Source: Pseudomonas sp. CHM02
Lineage (GTDB): Bacteria; Pseudomonadota; Gammaproteobacteria; Pseudomonadales; Pseudomonadaceae
Length of the DNA stretch: 64,000 nt
Direction: 5' to 3'
Assembly: GCF_000612585.1 (NCBI RefSeq)
Contig: NZ_JFCA01000006.1
Location: 81,668-145,667, forward strand
Part shown: positions 47,932 to 56,425 of the stretch, piece by piece
Position numbering within the stretch: position 1 is the stretch's first letter
How the letters are laid out: each line of letters begins with the position of its first letter
Notes under the pieces: generated by a model
Told to the model about the DNA's origin: nothing
Seen by the model: the letters and a program-made list of their open reading frames with translations, nothing else
The model's database searches: none
Program-made: the position numbers and the translations under genes

Positions 47932-49271
47932 GGACGCGCCCCCTGGTGACGGTTGGCGATATACGGCAAGCCGAGGTTCTCGCGCAGGGTCTGGCCCTGG
48001 TATTCACGGCGGAACAGGCCCCGACGCTGCAACTCCGGCACCACGCCGTCGGCAAAGTCCGCGATGCCCTGGTGCAGCCCGGAGAACATCACGTTGAAGC
48101 CATCGGCGGCGCCGCTTTCGAACCATTCCTGGAAGTCGTCCGCGACACTTTCCGGCGTGCCGATCAGAACGCGATGCCCACCGGCGGTGAGTTTGTTGAA
48201 CAGCTCGCGCACGGTGGGGCGTTCACGGCGGATCAAGTCGAACACCAGTTTCTGCCGGCTCTTATGGGTGTTGGTGTCGAACTGCTCGGGAGGCAGCGGC
48301 ACCAGCGAGTCGAACGGTAACTCCGACAAGTCGAACCCCAGGCTGGTGAAGCGCGAGATGGAACTGAGAAAGGCTTTCGGGTCCTGCAACGCCTGCAATT
48401 GATCGTACTTGGCCTGGGCTTCGGCCTGGGTGCGGCCGATCACCGTGGACACCCCCGGCAGCACTTTCAGGTGCTCGGGGTTGCGCCCCAGGCCTGCGGC
48501 GCTGTGCTTGATCTCCTGATAGAACGCCACACCCTGCTCCACCGTGTGCTGCGCGGTGAAGATCAACTCCCCGGCCCGCGCCGCAAGGCGCCTGCCGGCA
48601 TCGGAAGAGCCCGCCTGGGCGATCACCGGGTAGCCCTGCACCGGGCGTGCAGCATTGAGCGGACCCTGCACCTGAAAGTATTTGCCGTGGTGGTTGAGCA
48701 CGTGCAGCTTGTCGGTGTCCAGCCACTGCCCGGAGGCCTTGTCCTGGATAAACGCGTCGTCGGCCCAGCTGTCCCACAGGCCGGTGACCACGTCGTAGAA
48801 CTCTTCGGCGCGCTCATAACGGTCGGCATGCCTGATGTGGTCGTCGCGGTTGAAATTCTCGCCGCCGCCCAGGGACGTCACCAGGTTCCAGCCCACCCGG
48901 CCACCGCTGAGGTGGTCGATATTGGCGAACTTGCGCGCAATGTTGTACGGCTCGTTGTAGGTGGTGCTGGCGGTGGCGATCAGGCCGATATGCCGCGTCG
49001 CCAGGGCCAGCGCCGGCAGCAGCACCAGCGGGTCCCAGCGCACACTGTTGGGGCCGCGCGCCAGGGCGAGCGGGTCGAGGTCGACATTCACTGTGTCGTT
49101 GAAGAACACCGCATGAAACCGCACGGACTCGAGTTTTTCCGCGATCCAGCGGTAGTGCTCGAAGTCGCGGAACGAGTCGCTGGCAGCACTCGGATGGCGC
49201 CAGGCAGAACCCATGATGCCGGCGCTGGGGATGAAGGCGCCGAGCAATAGTTGTCGGTCTTGTTGGCTCAT
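47928..49271 (-). CDS. NtaA/DmoA-type FMNH2-dependent monooxygenase
   Basis: 447-aa LLM monooxygenase closely similar to the one at 2466: 'LLLGAFIPSAGIMGSAWRHP', 'ATASTTYNEPYNIARKFANIDHLSGGRVGWNLVTS', 'GYPVIAQAGSSDAGRRLAARAGE', and a C-terminal FxxEYxGxTLRENLGL (here FRREYQGQTLRENLGL). It is co-translated with the family 5 binding protein (ATGA) and lies 13 bp from the receptor gene upstream, so uptake and oxidation are coupled in one operon. No reductase partner is encoded nearby. Confidence 0.93.
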   Translation of the reverse strand: MSQQDRQLLLGAFIPSAGIMGSAWRHPSAASDSFRDFEHYRWIAEKLESVRFHAVFFNDTVNVDLDPLALARGPNSVRWDPLVLLPALALATRHIGLIATASTTYNEPYNIARKFANIDHLSGGRVGWNLVTSLGGGENFNRDDHIRHADRYERAEEFYDVVTGLWDSWADDAFIQDKASGQWLDTDKLHVLNHHGKYFQVQGPLNAARPVQGYPVIAQAGSSDAGRRLAARAGELIFTAQHTVEQGVAFYQEIKHSAAGLGRNPEHLKVLPGVSTVIGRTQAEAQAKYDQLQALQDPKAFLSSISRFTSLGFDLSELPFDSLVPLPPEQFDTNTHKSRQKLVFDLIRRERPTVRELFNKLTAGGHRVLIGTPESVADDFQEWFESGAADGFNVMFSGLHQGIADFADGVVPELQRRGLFRREYQGQTLRENLGLPYIANRHQGARP

Positions 49272-49284
49272 GTCGGGGTCCTCA

Positions 49285-51729
49285 TCAGAAATTGTAGGTG
49301 GCGCGGGTGTACCAGAACGCGCCGTAGGGATCGAACGGCGAGATGCTGCCGAACTTCGGAAAACCGTTGATATCGCCTTGGGGGAAAGCGTTGTTGTCGG
49401 CCTTGACGTTGAGAATGTTGTTGGCGCCCACCGCCAGGTTGAGGTCCTTGGTCAGGTTGTAGGCCACCTCCAGGTCGGTCAGCCATTTGGCGCCGTAGGT
49501 CACGTCATAGAGGGGGTTGGCATCGCGGGCGACGACCTTGTCGTAGCGATTGACGGAGGCGTTGATGTCGAAGTTGTCGACCTTCCAGTTGGCGCTGAGG
49601 ATCAGCTTGGTCTTGGGGTTGGCGACAGTCAGGTAACCCTGGGCCACGCGGTCGAACAGCACCAGGTTGCTGCCCACGGCGGTGAGCGCGGCCGGTGTCG
49701 ACTTGATGCTGTCGATGGTGGTTTTGTTGTAGTTGGCCGCCAAACCATATTTGACGGTGCCGAGGGCGCCGTAGTCGACGCGGTAATCGGTGACCAGGTC
49801 GATGCCACGGGTGGTGGTGTCGGCGGCGTTGGTGAAGTACTTCACCCGGTAGCCGGGACGGTAACCGTTGGCCTGCAGGATCTGGTCGACGCCACTGCCG
49901 AACAGGAAACCGGTCTGGGCGATGCGGTCACTGATTTCGATCTGGTAGGCATCCAGGGTGATATTGGCTGCCGGCACCGGCTTGTAGGCAAAGCCGATGC
50001 TGATGTTGCGCGACTTCTCCGGCTTCAGGTCTTCCGCGCCAAGTGCCTGGGCCAGCGGCGAATCGACGCGCACCGACTTGGCCTCGACGAACTGCGCGAT
50101 ACCGTTGACGGTGGTGTATTGGTTGGCGGTCTGCGCATACACCGACTGCGACAGCGACGGCGCACGGAAGCCGTTGCTGAGGGTGCCGCGCAGGGCGAAT
50201 TCAGGGGTGAAGTCATAGCGCAGCGAGAGCTTGCCGCTGCTGGTGTTGCCCGAGCTGTCGTCGTAATGCTCGAAGCGTCCGGCCACGCCCACATAGAACT
50301 TCTCGGTGGGGTTGAGGCCCACGTCGACATAGCTGGCGTAACTGTTGCGGCTGGCCTGGCCTTCGTCTTCCGGGGTCAGGGTGATCGCACCCTGGGCGCC
50401 CACGGCACCGGGTTGTCCGGCCAGCGGGCCACTCGGGTAGACGTAACCGCCATTGATATACGACAGCGGGTCACCGGCCTCGGTCTTGTAACGCTCGTGA
50501 CGGTGCTCGAGGCCCGCCGAGACTTGCAGCGGTTTGCTCAGGCCCACGTCAAAAGCGCGGGTCAGGTCGAGGTTGTTGGTCCATTGGTCAAAGTAGTTGG
50601 TGTAGGTCGTGAAGTGCGTGGGGCTCGACGGGCCCAGGGAAGCGTTGAGGGTTTCATCCGCACCGGCCACGCCTTTGTCGCGACCGAAGGTGGAGCTCAG
50701 GTCCCAGTTCCATTCGGCGACTTTGCCTTTGCCACCGGCCGCTACCTGATAGTCGGTCTCGCGAAGGGTGTAGAACGGCGCGGTGCCGTCGGGGTAAATC
50801 GACGGGATGATGTTGGTCGAGTTCGGCCGCCGGTAGTTCTGCCCGCCCCGTGCATCACGCTGACTGAGGGTGGAGAACGAATACAGGGTCACATCGTCCA
50901 GGGGCAATTCGGCGTTATAGGCGACGTTGATCGCCTTGATCTTCGGCAGGCCGTTTTTCTGCACATCCTTGTCGTTGGCCTCGCGCGGGTCGGCGGAACC
51001 GTCAGGCTGGCGGTAGTAGAACGCGCCGGTCGCGTCCCGTGCGCGTACGGCGGTCTGCTGGGATTTGGCGTCCAGCGACAGGTTGAAGAAACCATCGTTG
51101 GGCAAGGCGAACCCATTGTTCAAGGTCTGGCGGAGGGTGCCGCCGTCGCCTTTGGTGTATTCGCCGTAGGAGGTGCTCACCGAGCCGCCATTGTCGTTCT
51201 GCTTGAGGATGATGTTGATCACCCCGGCAATCGCATCCGAGCCGTATTGCGCCGAAGCGCCGTCGCGCAGCACTTCGATATGGTCGATGGCACTCACCGG
51301 GATCATGTCCAGGTCCACCGGGTTGGTGCCGTAGGCCGCGGTGGAATCGAGGTTGATCACCGCGCTGTTGTGGCGGCGCTTGCCATTGACCAGCACCAGC
51401 ACGTTGGAACCATTGAGCCCGCGCAGGCTGTAGGGCCGTGCGATGCTGTCGTTGGAGGTACCCGACGGGCGCTGGGAAAACGACGGCAGGGTTTTCTGCA
51501 AGGCAGTGCGCAGGCTGCTGGACCCGGTTTTTTCCAACTGCTGGGCGCTGATCACATCGATCGGCGCCGGGCTGCTGGTGACGGTGCGCGCCTCGCTGCC
51601 GCGCGAACCGGTGACGATCACCGTGTCGAGGGTGTCATCGGTGCTGGCGGCATAAGCTGGCAGCAAGGTGAAGCCGGCGAATACCAGTGGGGCGAGTTGC
51701 AAGGTAGAACGGTAGGCAGTGGGTTTCAT
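49285..51729 (-). CDS. TonB-dependent receptor
   Basis: 814 aa. Signal peptide MKPTAYRSTLQLAPLVFAGFTLLPAYA, TonB box-like DTVIVTG, plug with 'SSPAPIDVISAQQL', 'LVNGKRRHNSAVINL' and 'LRDGASAQYGSDAIAGVINIILK', and a barrel ending ATYNF. It is the same subfamily as the receptors at <1-2407 and 61158-63551. It stands between a sulfonate-type binding protein gene (6-bp gap) and a monooxygenase gene (13-bp gap). Confidence 0.94.
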   Translation of the reverse strand: MKPTAYRSTLQLAPLVFAGFTLLPAYAASTDDTLDTVIVTGSRGSEARTVTSSPAPIDVISAQQLEKTGSSSLRTALQKTLPSFSQRPSGTSNDSIARPYSLRGLNGSNVLVLVNGKRRHNSAVINLDSTAAYGTNPVDLDMIPVSAIDHIEVLRDGASAQYGSDAIAGVINIILKQNDNGGSVSTSYGEYTKGDGGTLRQTLNNGFALPNDGFFNLSLDAKSQQTAVRARDATGAFYYRQPDGSADPREANDKDVQKNGLPKIKAINVAYNAELPLDDVTLYSFSTLSQRDARGGQNYRRPNSTNIIPSIYPDGTAPFYTLRETDYQVAAGGKGKVAEWNWDLSSTFGRDKGVAGADETLNASLGPSSPTHFTTYTNYFDQWTNNLDLTRAFDVGLSKPLQVSAGLEHRHERYKTEAGDPLSYINGGYVYPSGPLAGQPGAVGAQGAITLTPEDEGQASRNSYASYVDVGLNPTEKFYVGVAGRFEHYDDSSGNTSSGKLSLRYDFTPEFALRGTLSNGFRAPSLSQSVYAQTANQYTTVNGIAQFVEAKSVRVDSPLAQALGAEDLKPEKSRNISIGFAYKPVPAANITLDAYQIEISDRIAQTGFLFGSGVDQILQANGYRPGYRVKYFTNAADTTTRGIDLVTDYRVDYGALGTVKYGLAANYNKTTIDSIKSTPAALTAVGSNLVLFDRVAQGYLTVANPKTKLILSANWKVDNFDINASVNRYDKVVARDANPLYDVTYGAKWLTDLEVAYNLTKDLNLAVGANNILNVKADNNAFPQGDINGFPKFGSISPFDPYGAFWYTRATYNF

Positions 51730-51735
51730 GGCAGG

Positions 51736-52698
51736 TCAACTGTTCAGAATAGGGTTGAAGTCGTCACGCCACAGCGATCGTGCGTCGACGCTCTGGCTGA
51801 TCAAATGGTTTTGGTAGAACAGGTCGGCCACCTGCTGCTGGGAGTGGATGGCGTCGGTGTCGATGCCCAACAGGCGGCCCGGCCGGCTACGCTGCTGGAA
51901 CTGGCGCAGGTACAGGGTGCGGTCGATACCGGTCAGCGCTTCACTGCGCTCGGCCCAGCGTTCGGGATGGGCATTGACCCAGGCCCAGGTGGCTTGCTCA
52001 CGCCGCAAGAAATCGCCTACCTGGCTGCGGCGTTGAGGGTTGGCCAATATCTGTTGCGTGGTCGCAATCACGTAGTTGCCGGAGTAATAGCGGCTGACGT
52101 CCGCCAGCAGCTCGCCGTCCATTTGGCTGGTGGCTTGCAGGGCACTGATGCCACCGGTGGCGATGGCATCCACATGACCGTTGCGAAACGCGGTGAGCGC
52201 GTCCTGCATCGGCAGCGGCACGGCCGTCACGTCAGTCAGGGACAGGCCGTTCTGGTGCAGCAGGTTCAACACGAAATAGTGAGTGTTGGTGGCCCGTACG
52301 TAGCTGATGGTCTTGCCCTTGAGGTCCTGGACCGTGCGGATCCCGCTGCCCTTTTTGACCACCAGGCGGGTGTCGTTCTGGTCGCCCTGATACAGCGCCA
52401 CCAACGCAATCGGCACCTTGGCGACCGAGGCAAAAATCGGCGGGATTTCGCTCATGAATGCGTAGTCCAGGTGGCCGCTGCTCAAGGCTTCCAGCACCAG
52501 GTTGCCGCCGCTTACGTCCACCCACTCCACCGGGTACGGCGTGTCCGCCTGGCCGGCGTCGGCGAGGAACGACGCCGCCGTGCCTTTGTAGCGCCACACG
52601 CGCAGGGGCTCCGCGGCCTGGGCTTGACGGCCCAGCAGAGAACCGGCCGCAAGAACGCCGCCGGCCAGCAGCAATCGCCGACGAGAAAGGAAGTGCAT
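51736..52698 (-). CDS. SsuA/TauA-type ABC substrate-binding protein, orphan
   Basis: 320 aa. The signal MHFLSRRRLLLAGGVLAAGS carries an Arg-rich n-region resembling a Tat signal. The mature part is of the aliphatic-sulfonate/nitrate/taurine binding group ('PYPVEWVDVSGGNLVLEALSSGHLDYAFMSEIPPIFAS', 'DLKGKTISYVRATNTHYFVLNLLHQNGL', 'DAIATGGISALQ'). No SsuC/SsuB-type permease or ATPase is next to it; the only importer in the operon is of the Dpp type. ATG at 52698 begins the signal peptide. Confidence 0.9.
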   Translation of the reverse strand: MHFLSRRRLLLAGGVLAAGSLLGRQAQAAEPLRVWRYKGTAASFLADAGQADTPYPVEWVDVSGGNLVLEALSSGHLDYAFMSEIPPIFASVAKVPIALVALYQGDQNDTRLVVKKGSGIRTVQDLKGKTISYVRATNTHYFVLNLLHQNGLSLTDVTAVPLPMQDALTAFRNGHVDAIATGGISALQATSQMDGELLADVSRYYSGNYVIATTQQILANPQRRSQVGDFLRREQATWAWVNAHPERWAERSEALTGIDRTLYLRQFQQRSRPGRLLGIDTDAIHSQQQVADLFYQNHLISQSVDARSLWRDDFNPILNS

Positions 52699-52708
52699 GG
52701 GGGGCGCC

Positions 52709-53542
52709 TCAGTTGAGCAGGTCGGGTTCTTCGGTGCGGATCTGGTCCCACAACGGCAGGAAGTTGAGCCAGGCGAAAAACTCATGGCGCGCCTTGTCGA
52801 TGCCATCCTCCAACGCGTCCGGTGCAGGAATCAGCGGCGTTCCGGCCGAGTGAGCCAGCAGGTGCACACGGGCGGTGTCTTCGGCGAGGATGAAGCGCCA
52901 GGCGGCGCTTTCCACGGTCTCGCCGGTGACCCACAGCCCGTGGTTCTGCCAGACCAGCAGGTTGTGCTGGGCGAAGGTTTCGACGAAGGCCTGGCTGACG
53001 ATGTTGCGGTCTTGCTCCAAGGCACCGCTGGCCGTGCGCAGCGCGTGGCGCGGGAAGATCACCTGATCACCCAAAAAGGCGCCGGACTCGGCGGTGATGG
53101 GGTCGAACAGGCGACCCAACGACGACCAGACCCGGCCATGAAAGCCGTGAAAATGGGCAATGCCGACCACCTCAGGCCGGTTTTTTTGCAGGTCGTAGTG
53201 CAATTCCAGGGCGCTGGTGTTCAGCAGGCCCTCGCCCTCCACCACCTGGCCTTGACCATCAACCCGCAGCAAATGGGACACGGTGATCTGCGAGAACGGC
53301 ACACCCAGCGGGTTGATCCAGTAATGATCCGGGTACACCGGGTCCCGGGCGGTGAAATGTCCCGCTACGCCCACTTCGAAACCCAAGCGACCAAACAGAC
53401 GATAGGCGGCGGCCAAGCGTTGTTTGCGGTGCAGGCGTTCCTGCAGGGGGTCGTCATGCCTGGGCACGGCACGCAGGGCCAGGCGATTGTTGTCGTAGGG
53501 CAAGGTGTAGATGGTTTGCGGGAACAGCTCGGAATGACTCAT
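52709..53542 (-). CDS. Class II aldolase/adducin-fold protein
   Basis: 277 aa with the class II aldolase/adducin head domain: 'GFEVGVAGHFTARDP', 'GIAHFHGFHGR' (zinc His pair) and 'VWQNHGLWVTGETVESAAWRF' (third His). The family includes fuculose-phosphate aldolase and methylthioribulose-phosphate dehydratase MtnB, the latter in sulfur salvage. It is the first gene of the long minus-strand operon, 10 bp before the binding-protein gene. Lyase or dehydratase function is likely; the substrate is unknown. Confidence 0.9.
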   Translation of the reverse strand: MSHSELFPQTIYTLPYDNNRLALRAVPRHDDPLQERLHRKQRLAAAYRLFGRLGFEVGVAGHFTARDPVYPDHYWINPLGVPFSQITVSHLLRVDGQGQVVEGEGLLNTSALELHYDLQKNRPEVVGIAHFHGFHGRVWSSLGRLFDPITAESGAFLGDQVIFPRHALRTASGALEQDRNIVSQAFVETFAQHNLLVWQNHGLWVTGETVESAAWRFILAEDTARVHLLAHSAGTPLIPAPDALEDGIDKARHEFFAWLNFLPLWDQIRTEEPDLLN

Positions 53543-53660
53543 ACGGTTAAACCCTGATCTTTTTTTAGGCGAACGAAACCGTGGCTCGGCCAGGCCGGCG
53601 ACGAAAACGCAAGGACGGTGTGGCGGCGGGAAAAACGGTCAGGTCGTCATGATCAAGGGG

Positions 53661-53708
53661 CCCCTCGCAGGTGGGTTTGGTCGGTGCTCACCTCCACCAT
53701 GCGAGGGG
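53661..53708 (-). promoter_or_regulatory. Long leader hairpin upstream of ABC operon
   Basis: Nine-bp outer stem CCCCTCGCA/TGCGAGGGG, then after a one-base bulge an inner stem GGTGG/CCACC. It lies 119 bp before the ATG at 53542, in the leader predicted from the upstream element. No T tract follows. It may be an attenuator or RNA structure; I do not recognise a known riboswitch. Confidence 0.4.
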
Positions 53709-53761
53709 TCGGGTCGAGTGTGTTGTCGCTGGCTTGAAAGGTATTCGTCTAAGAAACGTCT

Positions 53762-53789
53762 GTAAAAGGCTTTGTAGTCATATGCTAAT
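53762..53789 (-). promoter_or_regulatory. Shared upstream element, copy 1
   Basis: The plus-strand sequence contains AAAGGCTTTGTAG followed by TATGC and AAT. It matches the copy at 55818-55845 at 23 of 28 positions. It lies upstream of the class II aldolase/ABC/monooxygenase operon. Confidence 0.5.
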
Positions 53790-53863
53790 AATCAGCTTTT
53801 TTTAATATGAACGCAGTAGATGATCAGTAAATTGCATTTCTTTTAGTTTTGGGAGAGATGGGT

Positions 53864-53930
53864 CATATCCGTTATTTAGGAAATGGCTGACATGGGTTCC
53901 ACCCTTACGGCGGGTTACTTTTGGAAGAGC
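53864..53930 (+). repeat. CATATCC-type intergenic repeat
   Basis: Begins CATATCCGTT and continues through GGGTTCC, CTTACGGCGGGTTACTTTTGG. It shows the same order of blocks as the copy at 63921-64000 and, inverted, at 54298-54374. Confidence 0.55.
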
Positions 53931-54033
53931 GCTGTACGGACCGGACACATGGTTGACGGGGCGCCTCAGATCAAGATCAAGATCAAAAGCACGGCGGCCT
54001 GAGTGGTGTAGAGCAAAGGCAAGGGCGATCCAC

Positions 54034-54133
54034 TGTAGGAGCTGGCTTGCCAGCGATAATCGTTAACGATGACGCGGGGCATCTGGATGCTCCCGGCGAC
54101 CTCGCGTTTTTCGCCGGCAAGCCGGCTCCTACA
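54034..54133. repeat. REPIN (paired inverted REP), intact
   Basis: Left arm TGTAGGAGCTGGCTTGCC and right arm GGCAAGCCGGCTCCTACA are inverted copies. The core contains ATCGTTAACGATGACGCGGG and CTCGCGTTTTTCGCC. This is the best preserved of the four copies. Confidence 0.78.
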
Positions 54134-54181
54134 GAAAAGCGTCTTCATGGTGCGAAACCGGGGCGGCCGGATACCTCCCAT

Positions 54182-54275
54182 TGTAGGAGCTGGCTTGCCG
54201 GCGATGGTCGTTAACGATGACGCGGGGCACCAGGATAAACGCGGCGACCTCGCGTTTTTCGCCGGCAAGCCGGCA
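54182..54275. repeat. REPIN, right arm partly lost
   Basis: Left arm TGTAGGAGCTGGCTTGCC and core as in the copy at 54034. The right arm stops after GCCGGCAAGCCGGC and continues into other sequence. It lies 48 bp after the intact copy in the same orientation. Confidence 0.72.
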
Positions 54276-54297
54276 GGACGCCGGGTTAGCCGCCCAT

Positions 54298-54374
54298 GCT
54301 TACTTTTGCGCTGTTCAAAGGTAAGTCGCTATGAGAGCGGAACCCATAGCAACCGTTGCCCAAACAACGGATAT
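54298..54374 (-). repeat. CATATCC-type intergenic repeat, inverted copy
   Basis: Read on the minus strand: ATATCCGTTG, then ATGGGTTCCGCTCTCATAGC, then CTTACCTTTG, AAAAGTAAGC. It has the same block order as the copies at 53864 and 63921. Together with the 53864 copy it brackets the two REPINs. Confidence 0.55.
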
Positions 54375-54383
54375 ACACACCAT

Positions 54384-55745
54384 CTAAGCCCCAACAGCCC
54401 TCAACACCTCACGCTTCGTAGACTCGCGCGCCGCCGTATGCCGATTCACTGGCACCGGCAACCCCAAATGCCCCCGCAACGTACTGTGACTGTACTCACG
54501 ACGAAACAACCCCCGCTCCCGCAACAACGGCAGCACCTCATCAGTAAACCGCGCAAAATCATCCGGCGCGCCCACGTGGATATTGAACCCATCCACCGCG
54601 CCCTCGACAAACCAACGCTCGATCTCATCCGCCACCGTCTTGGGCGAGCCGACAAAACTGGAAAACGGCTTGGCAAACCGCAACGCCGCCTGACGCAGTG
54701 TCAGCCCCTGATCACGGGCGACTTGCTTGATATTCTCCGCATGCCCGCGATACCCGTTACTCCCTAGGTCGCCCAGTTCCGGGAACGGTTCGTCCAACGG
54801 ATACTGACTGAAATCGTGGTAGTTGAACGGCCGCCCCAATTGCACCAGCGCCTTGCCCAGATCCAGCTCGCCATTGCGCTCGCGGTCGATGGCCTGGGCC
54901 TGCTCGTCAGTGTCGGCAATGATCGGCGAAATGCCGGGCAGGATGGTCACGTGATCAGGGTTGCGTCCAGCGGCGGCCGTGCGTTGCTTGATGTCGCGGT
55001 AGTACGCCTGGGCGTCTTCGAAATTGCCCACGCCGGCAAAAATTCCTTCGGCATAATTCGCCGCCAGGCTGCGCCCGGACTCTGAAATCCCCGCCTGGAA
55101 AATCACCGGCTGGCCCTGGGCCGAACGGGCAATATTCAGCGGCCCGGTGACAGAGAAAAACTCGCCGTGGTGATCGATGCGGTGTTGGCGTTGCGGGTCG
55201 AGGAACACCTTGTTCTGCTTGTCACGCACAAAAGCGTCGTCTTCGTAGGAATCCCACAACCCCTGCACCACCTCCAGGTGCTCGGCTGCCCGGCGATAGC
55301 GCTCGGTGTGGTCGATATGCTGCTCACGCCCAAAATTGCCGGCAGCACCTTCAAGGCCAGTGGTGACCACGTTCCAACCGGCGCGACCACCACTGATATG
55401 GTCCAGGGACGCGAACTGCCGCGCGACGTTGAAGGGTTCGGTGTAGGACGTGGTGAGGGTCGCCACCAGGCCGATCTTCGACGTGGCACCGGCGATGGCC
55501 GAGAGCAGTGTCAACGGCTCCAGGCGGTTGAGGAAGTGCGGCGCGGAGTCCGGTGTGATGTAGGGGCTGTCGACAATGAACACCAGGTCGAACTTGGCTG
55601 CTTCCGCCTGTTGTGCCTGGGCGCGGTACCAGTCGATATCCACACTGGCGTCGCCAGGAATCTGCGGGTGCAACCATTCGTTTTGTGCGGTGCCGACGCC
55701 GGTGAGAATGGCGCCGAATTTGAGTTGGCGAGGTGAGGTGGACAT
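54384..55745 (-). CDS. NtaA/DmoA-type FMNH2-dependent monooxygenase
   Basis: 453-aa LLM monooxygenase, third of this subtype in the window. Blocks: 'LKFGAILTGVGTAQNEWLHPQ', 'LVATLTTSYTEPFNVARQFASLDHISGGRAGWNVVTTG', 'GQPVIFQAGISESGRSLAANYAEG' and the end 'FRREYSHSTLRGHLGLPVP'. The ATG at 55745 follows a good ribosome-binding site (GGAGGAA on the minus strand); a TTG one codon upstream is also open. It is a single-gene unit with its own upstream element at 55818-55845. Confidence 0.93.
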   Translation of the reverse strand: MSTSPRQLKFGAILTGVGTAQNEWLHPQIPGDASVDIDWYRAQAQQAEAAKFDLVFIVDSPYITPDSAPHFLNRLEPLTLLSAIAGATSKIGLVATLTTSYTEPFNVARQFASLDHISGGRAGWNVVTTGLEGAAGNFGREQHIDHTERYRRAAEHLEVVQGLWDSYEDDAFVRDKQNKVFLDPQRQHRIDHHGEFFSVTGPLNIARSAQGQPVIFQAGISESGRSLAANYAEGIFAGVGNFEDAQAYYRDIKQRTAAAGRNPDHVTILPGISPIIADTDEQAQAIDRERNGELDLGKALVQLGRPFNYHDFSQYPLDEPFPELGDLGSNGYRGHAENIKQVARDQGLTLRQAALRFAKPFSSFVGSPKTVADEIERWFVEGAVDGFNIHVGAPDDFARFTDEVLPLLRERGLFRREYSHSTLRGHLGLPVPVNRHTAARESTKREVLRAVGA

Positions 55746-55817
55746 CAAGGTATTCCTCCGTGGATGGCCGCGGTGCTGGCCTGTGGAGTATGACCTTAAT
55801 ACCCCTAAGCGGGGCTT

Positions 55818-55845
55818 GTGAAAGGCTTTGTAGATCTATGCAAAT
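55818..55845 (-). promoter_or_regulatory. Shared upstream element, copy 2
   Basis: Contains AAAGGCTTTGTAG and TATGC followed by AAT, matching the copy at 53762-53789 at 23 of 28 positions. It lies 73 bp before the monooxygenase ATG, in the 293-bp gap shared with the divergent cytochrome c gene. The rest of this gap is AT-rich with no coding frame. Confidence 0.52.
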
Positions 55846-56038
55846 TATTAAAAATGCTGATTTTAATAAACAAAATACATCCATCATCTGCATAACAACA
55901 AGCAGTACCCTGTGCTGATCGCCGCAGCGACTTTGGACACGGTCCCGGCAAAACAAGGAGAATGACGAGCCCTCAATCTCAACGCGTCGACATCAGCGTG
56001 TGCCCTCGGCCCACAACGGATTGACACAACAAGGTCAT

Positions 56039-56422
56039 ATGGAAATGAAACGGGTACTTATCGCTTCGCTTAGCGTTTTATCGCTGATTCAACCCTCACT
56101 CTCCCTAGCGGATAACGCCAACGGAAAAACCCTGTTTACCCAGCGGTGTGCGATGTGCCATGGCGCCGATATCAAAGGCACAGGCCCCTTGGCCAATAAG
56201 AGCAATCCCCCCACGCCCGACCTGACCACTGCCACGTTCAAAAAACGCCTGAATGATTATCCAGGCGTTATTGTCTCGTCGATCATCCTTCGCCCCAATG
56301 GCGACTTGATCCCAAGAACTCTGCGAGAGAACGGCGTAAAACTGGCGCCGTTCGCGTGGAGGGTCAACGACTTGCGCGATCTGAACCAATACATGAGCGG
56401 TGTGATCGCAAAGCGTCGATGA
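56039..56422 (+). CDS. Small periplasmic monohaem cytochrome c
   Basis: 127 aa with signal peptide (MEMKRVLIASLSVLSLIQPSLSLA) and one haem motif CAMCH near residue 38 of the precursor, followed by 'GADIKGTGPLANKSNPPTPDLT'. A late Met (QYMSG) could be the sixth ligand. ATG at 56039 has AAGG upstream; an in-frame ATG at 56000 would place 13 residues before the signal peptide. It is divergent from the monooxygenase gene and converges on ridA with a 3-bp gap. It may be an electron carrier for a periplasmic oxidase, but no partner is obvious. Confidence 0.85.
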   Translation: MEMKRVLIASLSVLSLIQPSLSLADNANGKTLFTQRCAMCHGADIKGTGPLANKSNPPTPDLTTATFKKRLNDYPGVIVSSIILRPNGDLIPRTLRENGVKLAPFAWRVNDLRDLNQYMSGVIAKRR

Positions 56423-56425
56423 GTC

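Larger units (their letters stand above)
53543..54383. other. 841-bp intergenic region with hairpin, promoter element and repeats
   Basis: No open frame here has coding character. In order it holds a long leader with a strong hairpin (53661-53708), an element shared with the 55818 region (53762-53789), an AT-rich stretch around 53790-53860, a CATATCC-type repeat (53864-53930), two REPINs (54034-54133 and 54182-54275), and an inverted CATATCC-type repeat (54298-54374). It is the boundary between two minus-strand units. Confidence 0.6.

Noticed and set aside
49213..52716. 1167-codon plus-strand open frame
   Set aside because: It is antisense to a full TonB receptor and a binding-protein gene with signal peptides and motifs. 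The translation has no recognisable domain and the pattern is explained by GC3 bias.
54034..54275. Two near-identical palindromic units as a CRISPR array
   Set aside because: There are only two units about 100 bp long with inverted arms and no short regular repeat-spacer pattern. They match the REPIN copies elsewhere in the window, and no cas genes are present.
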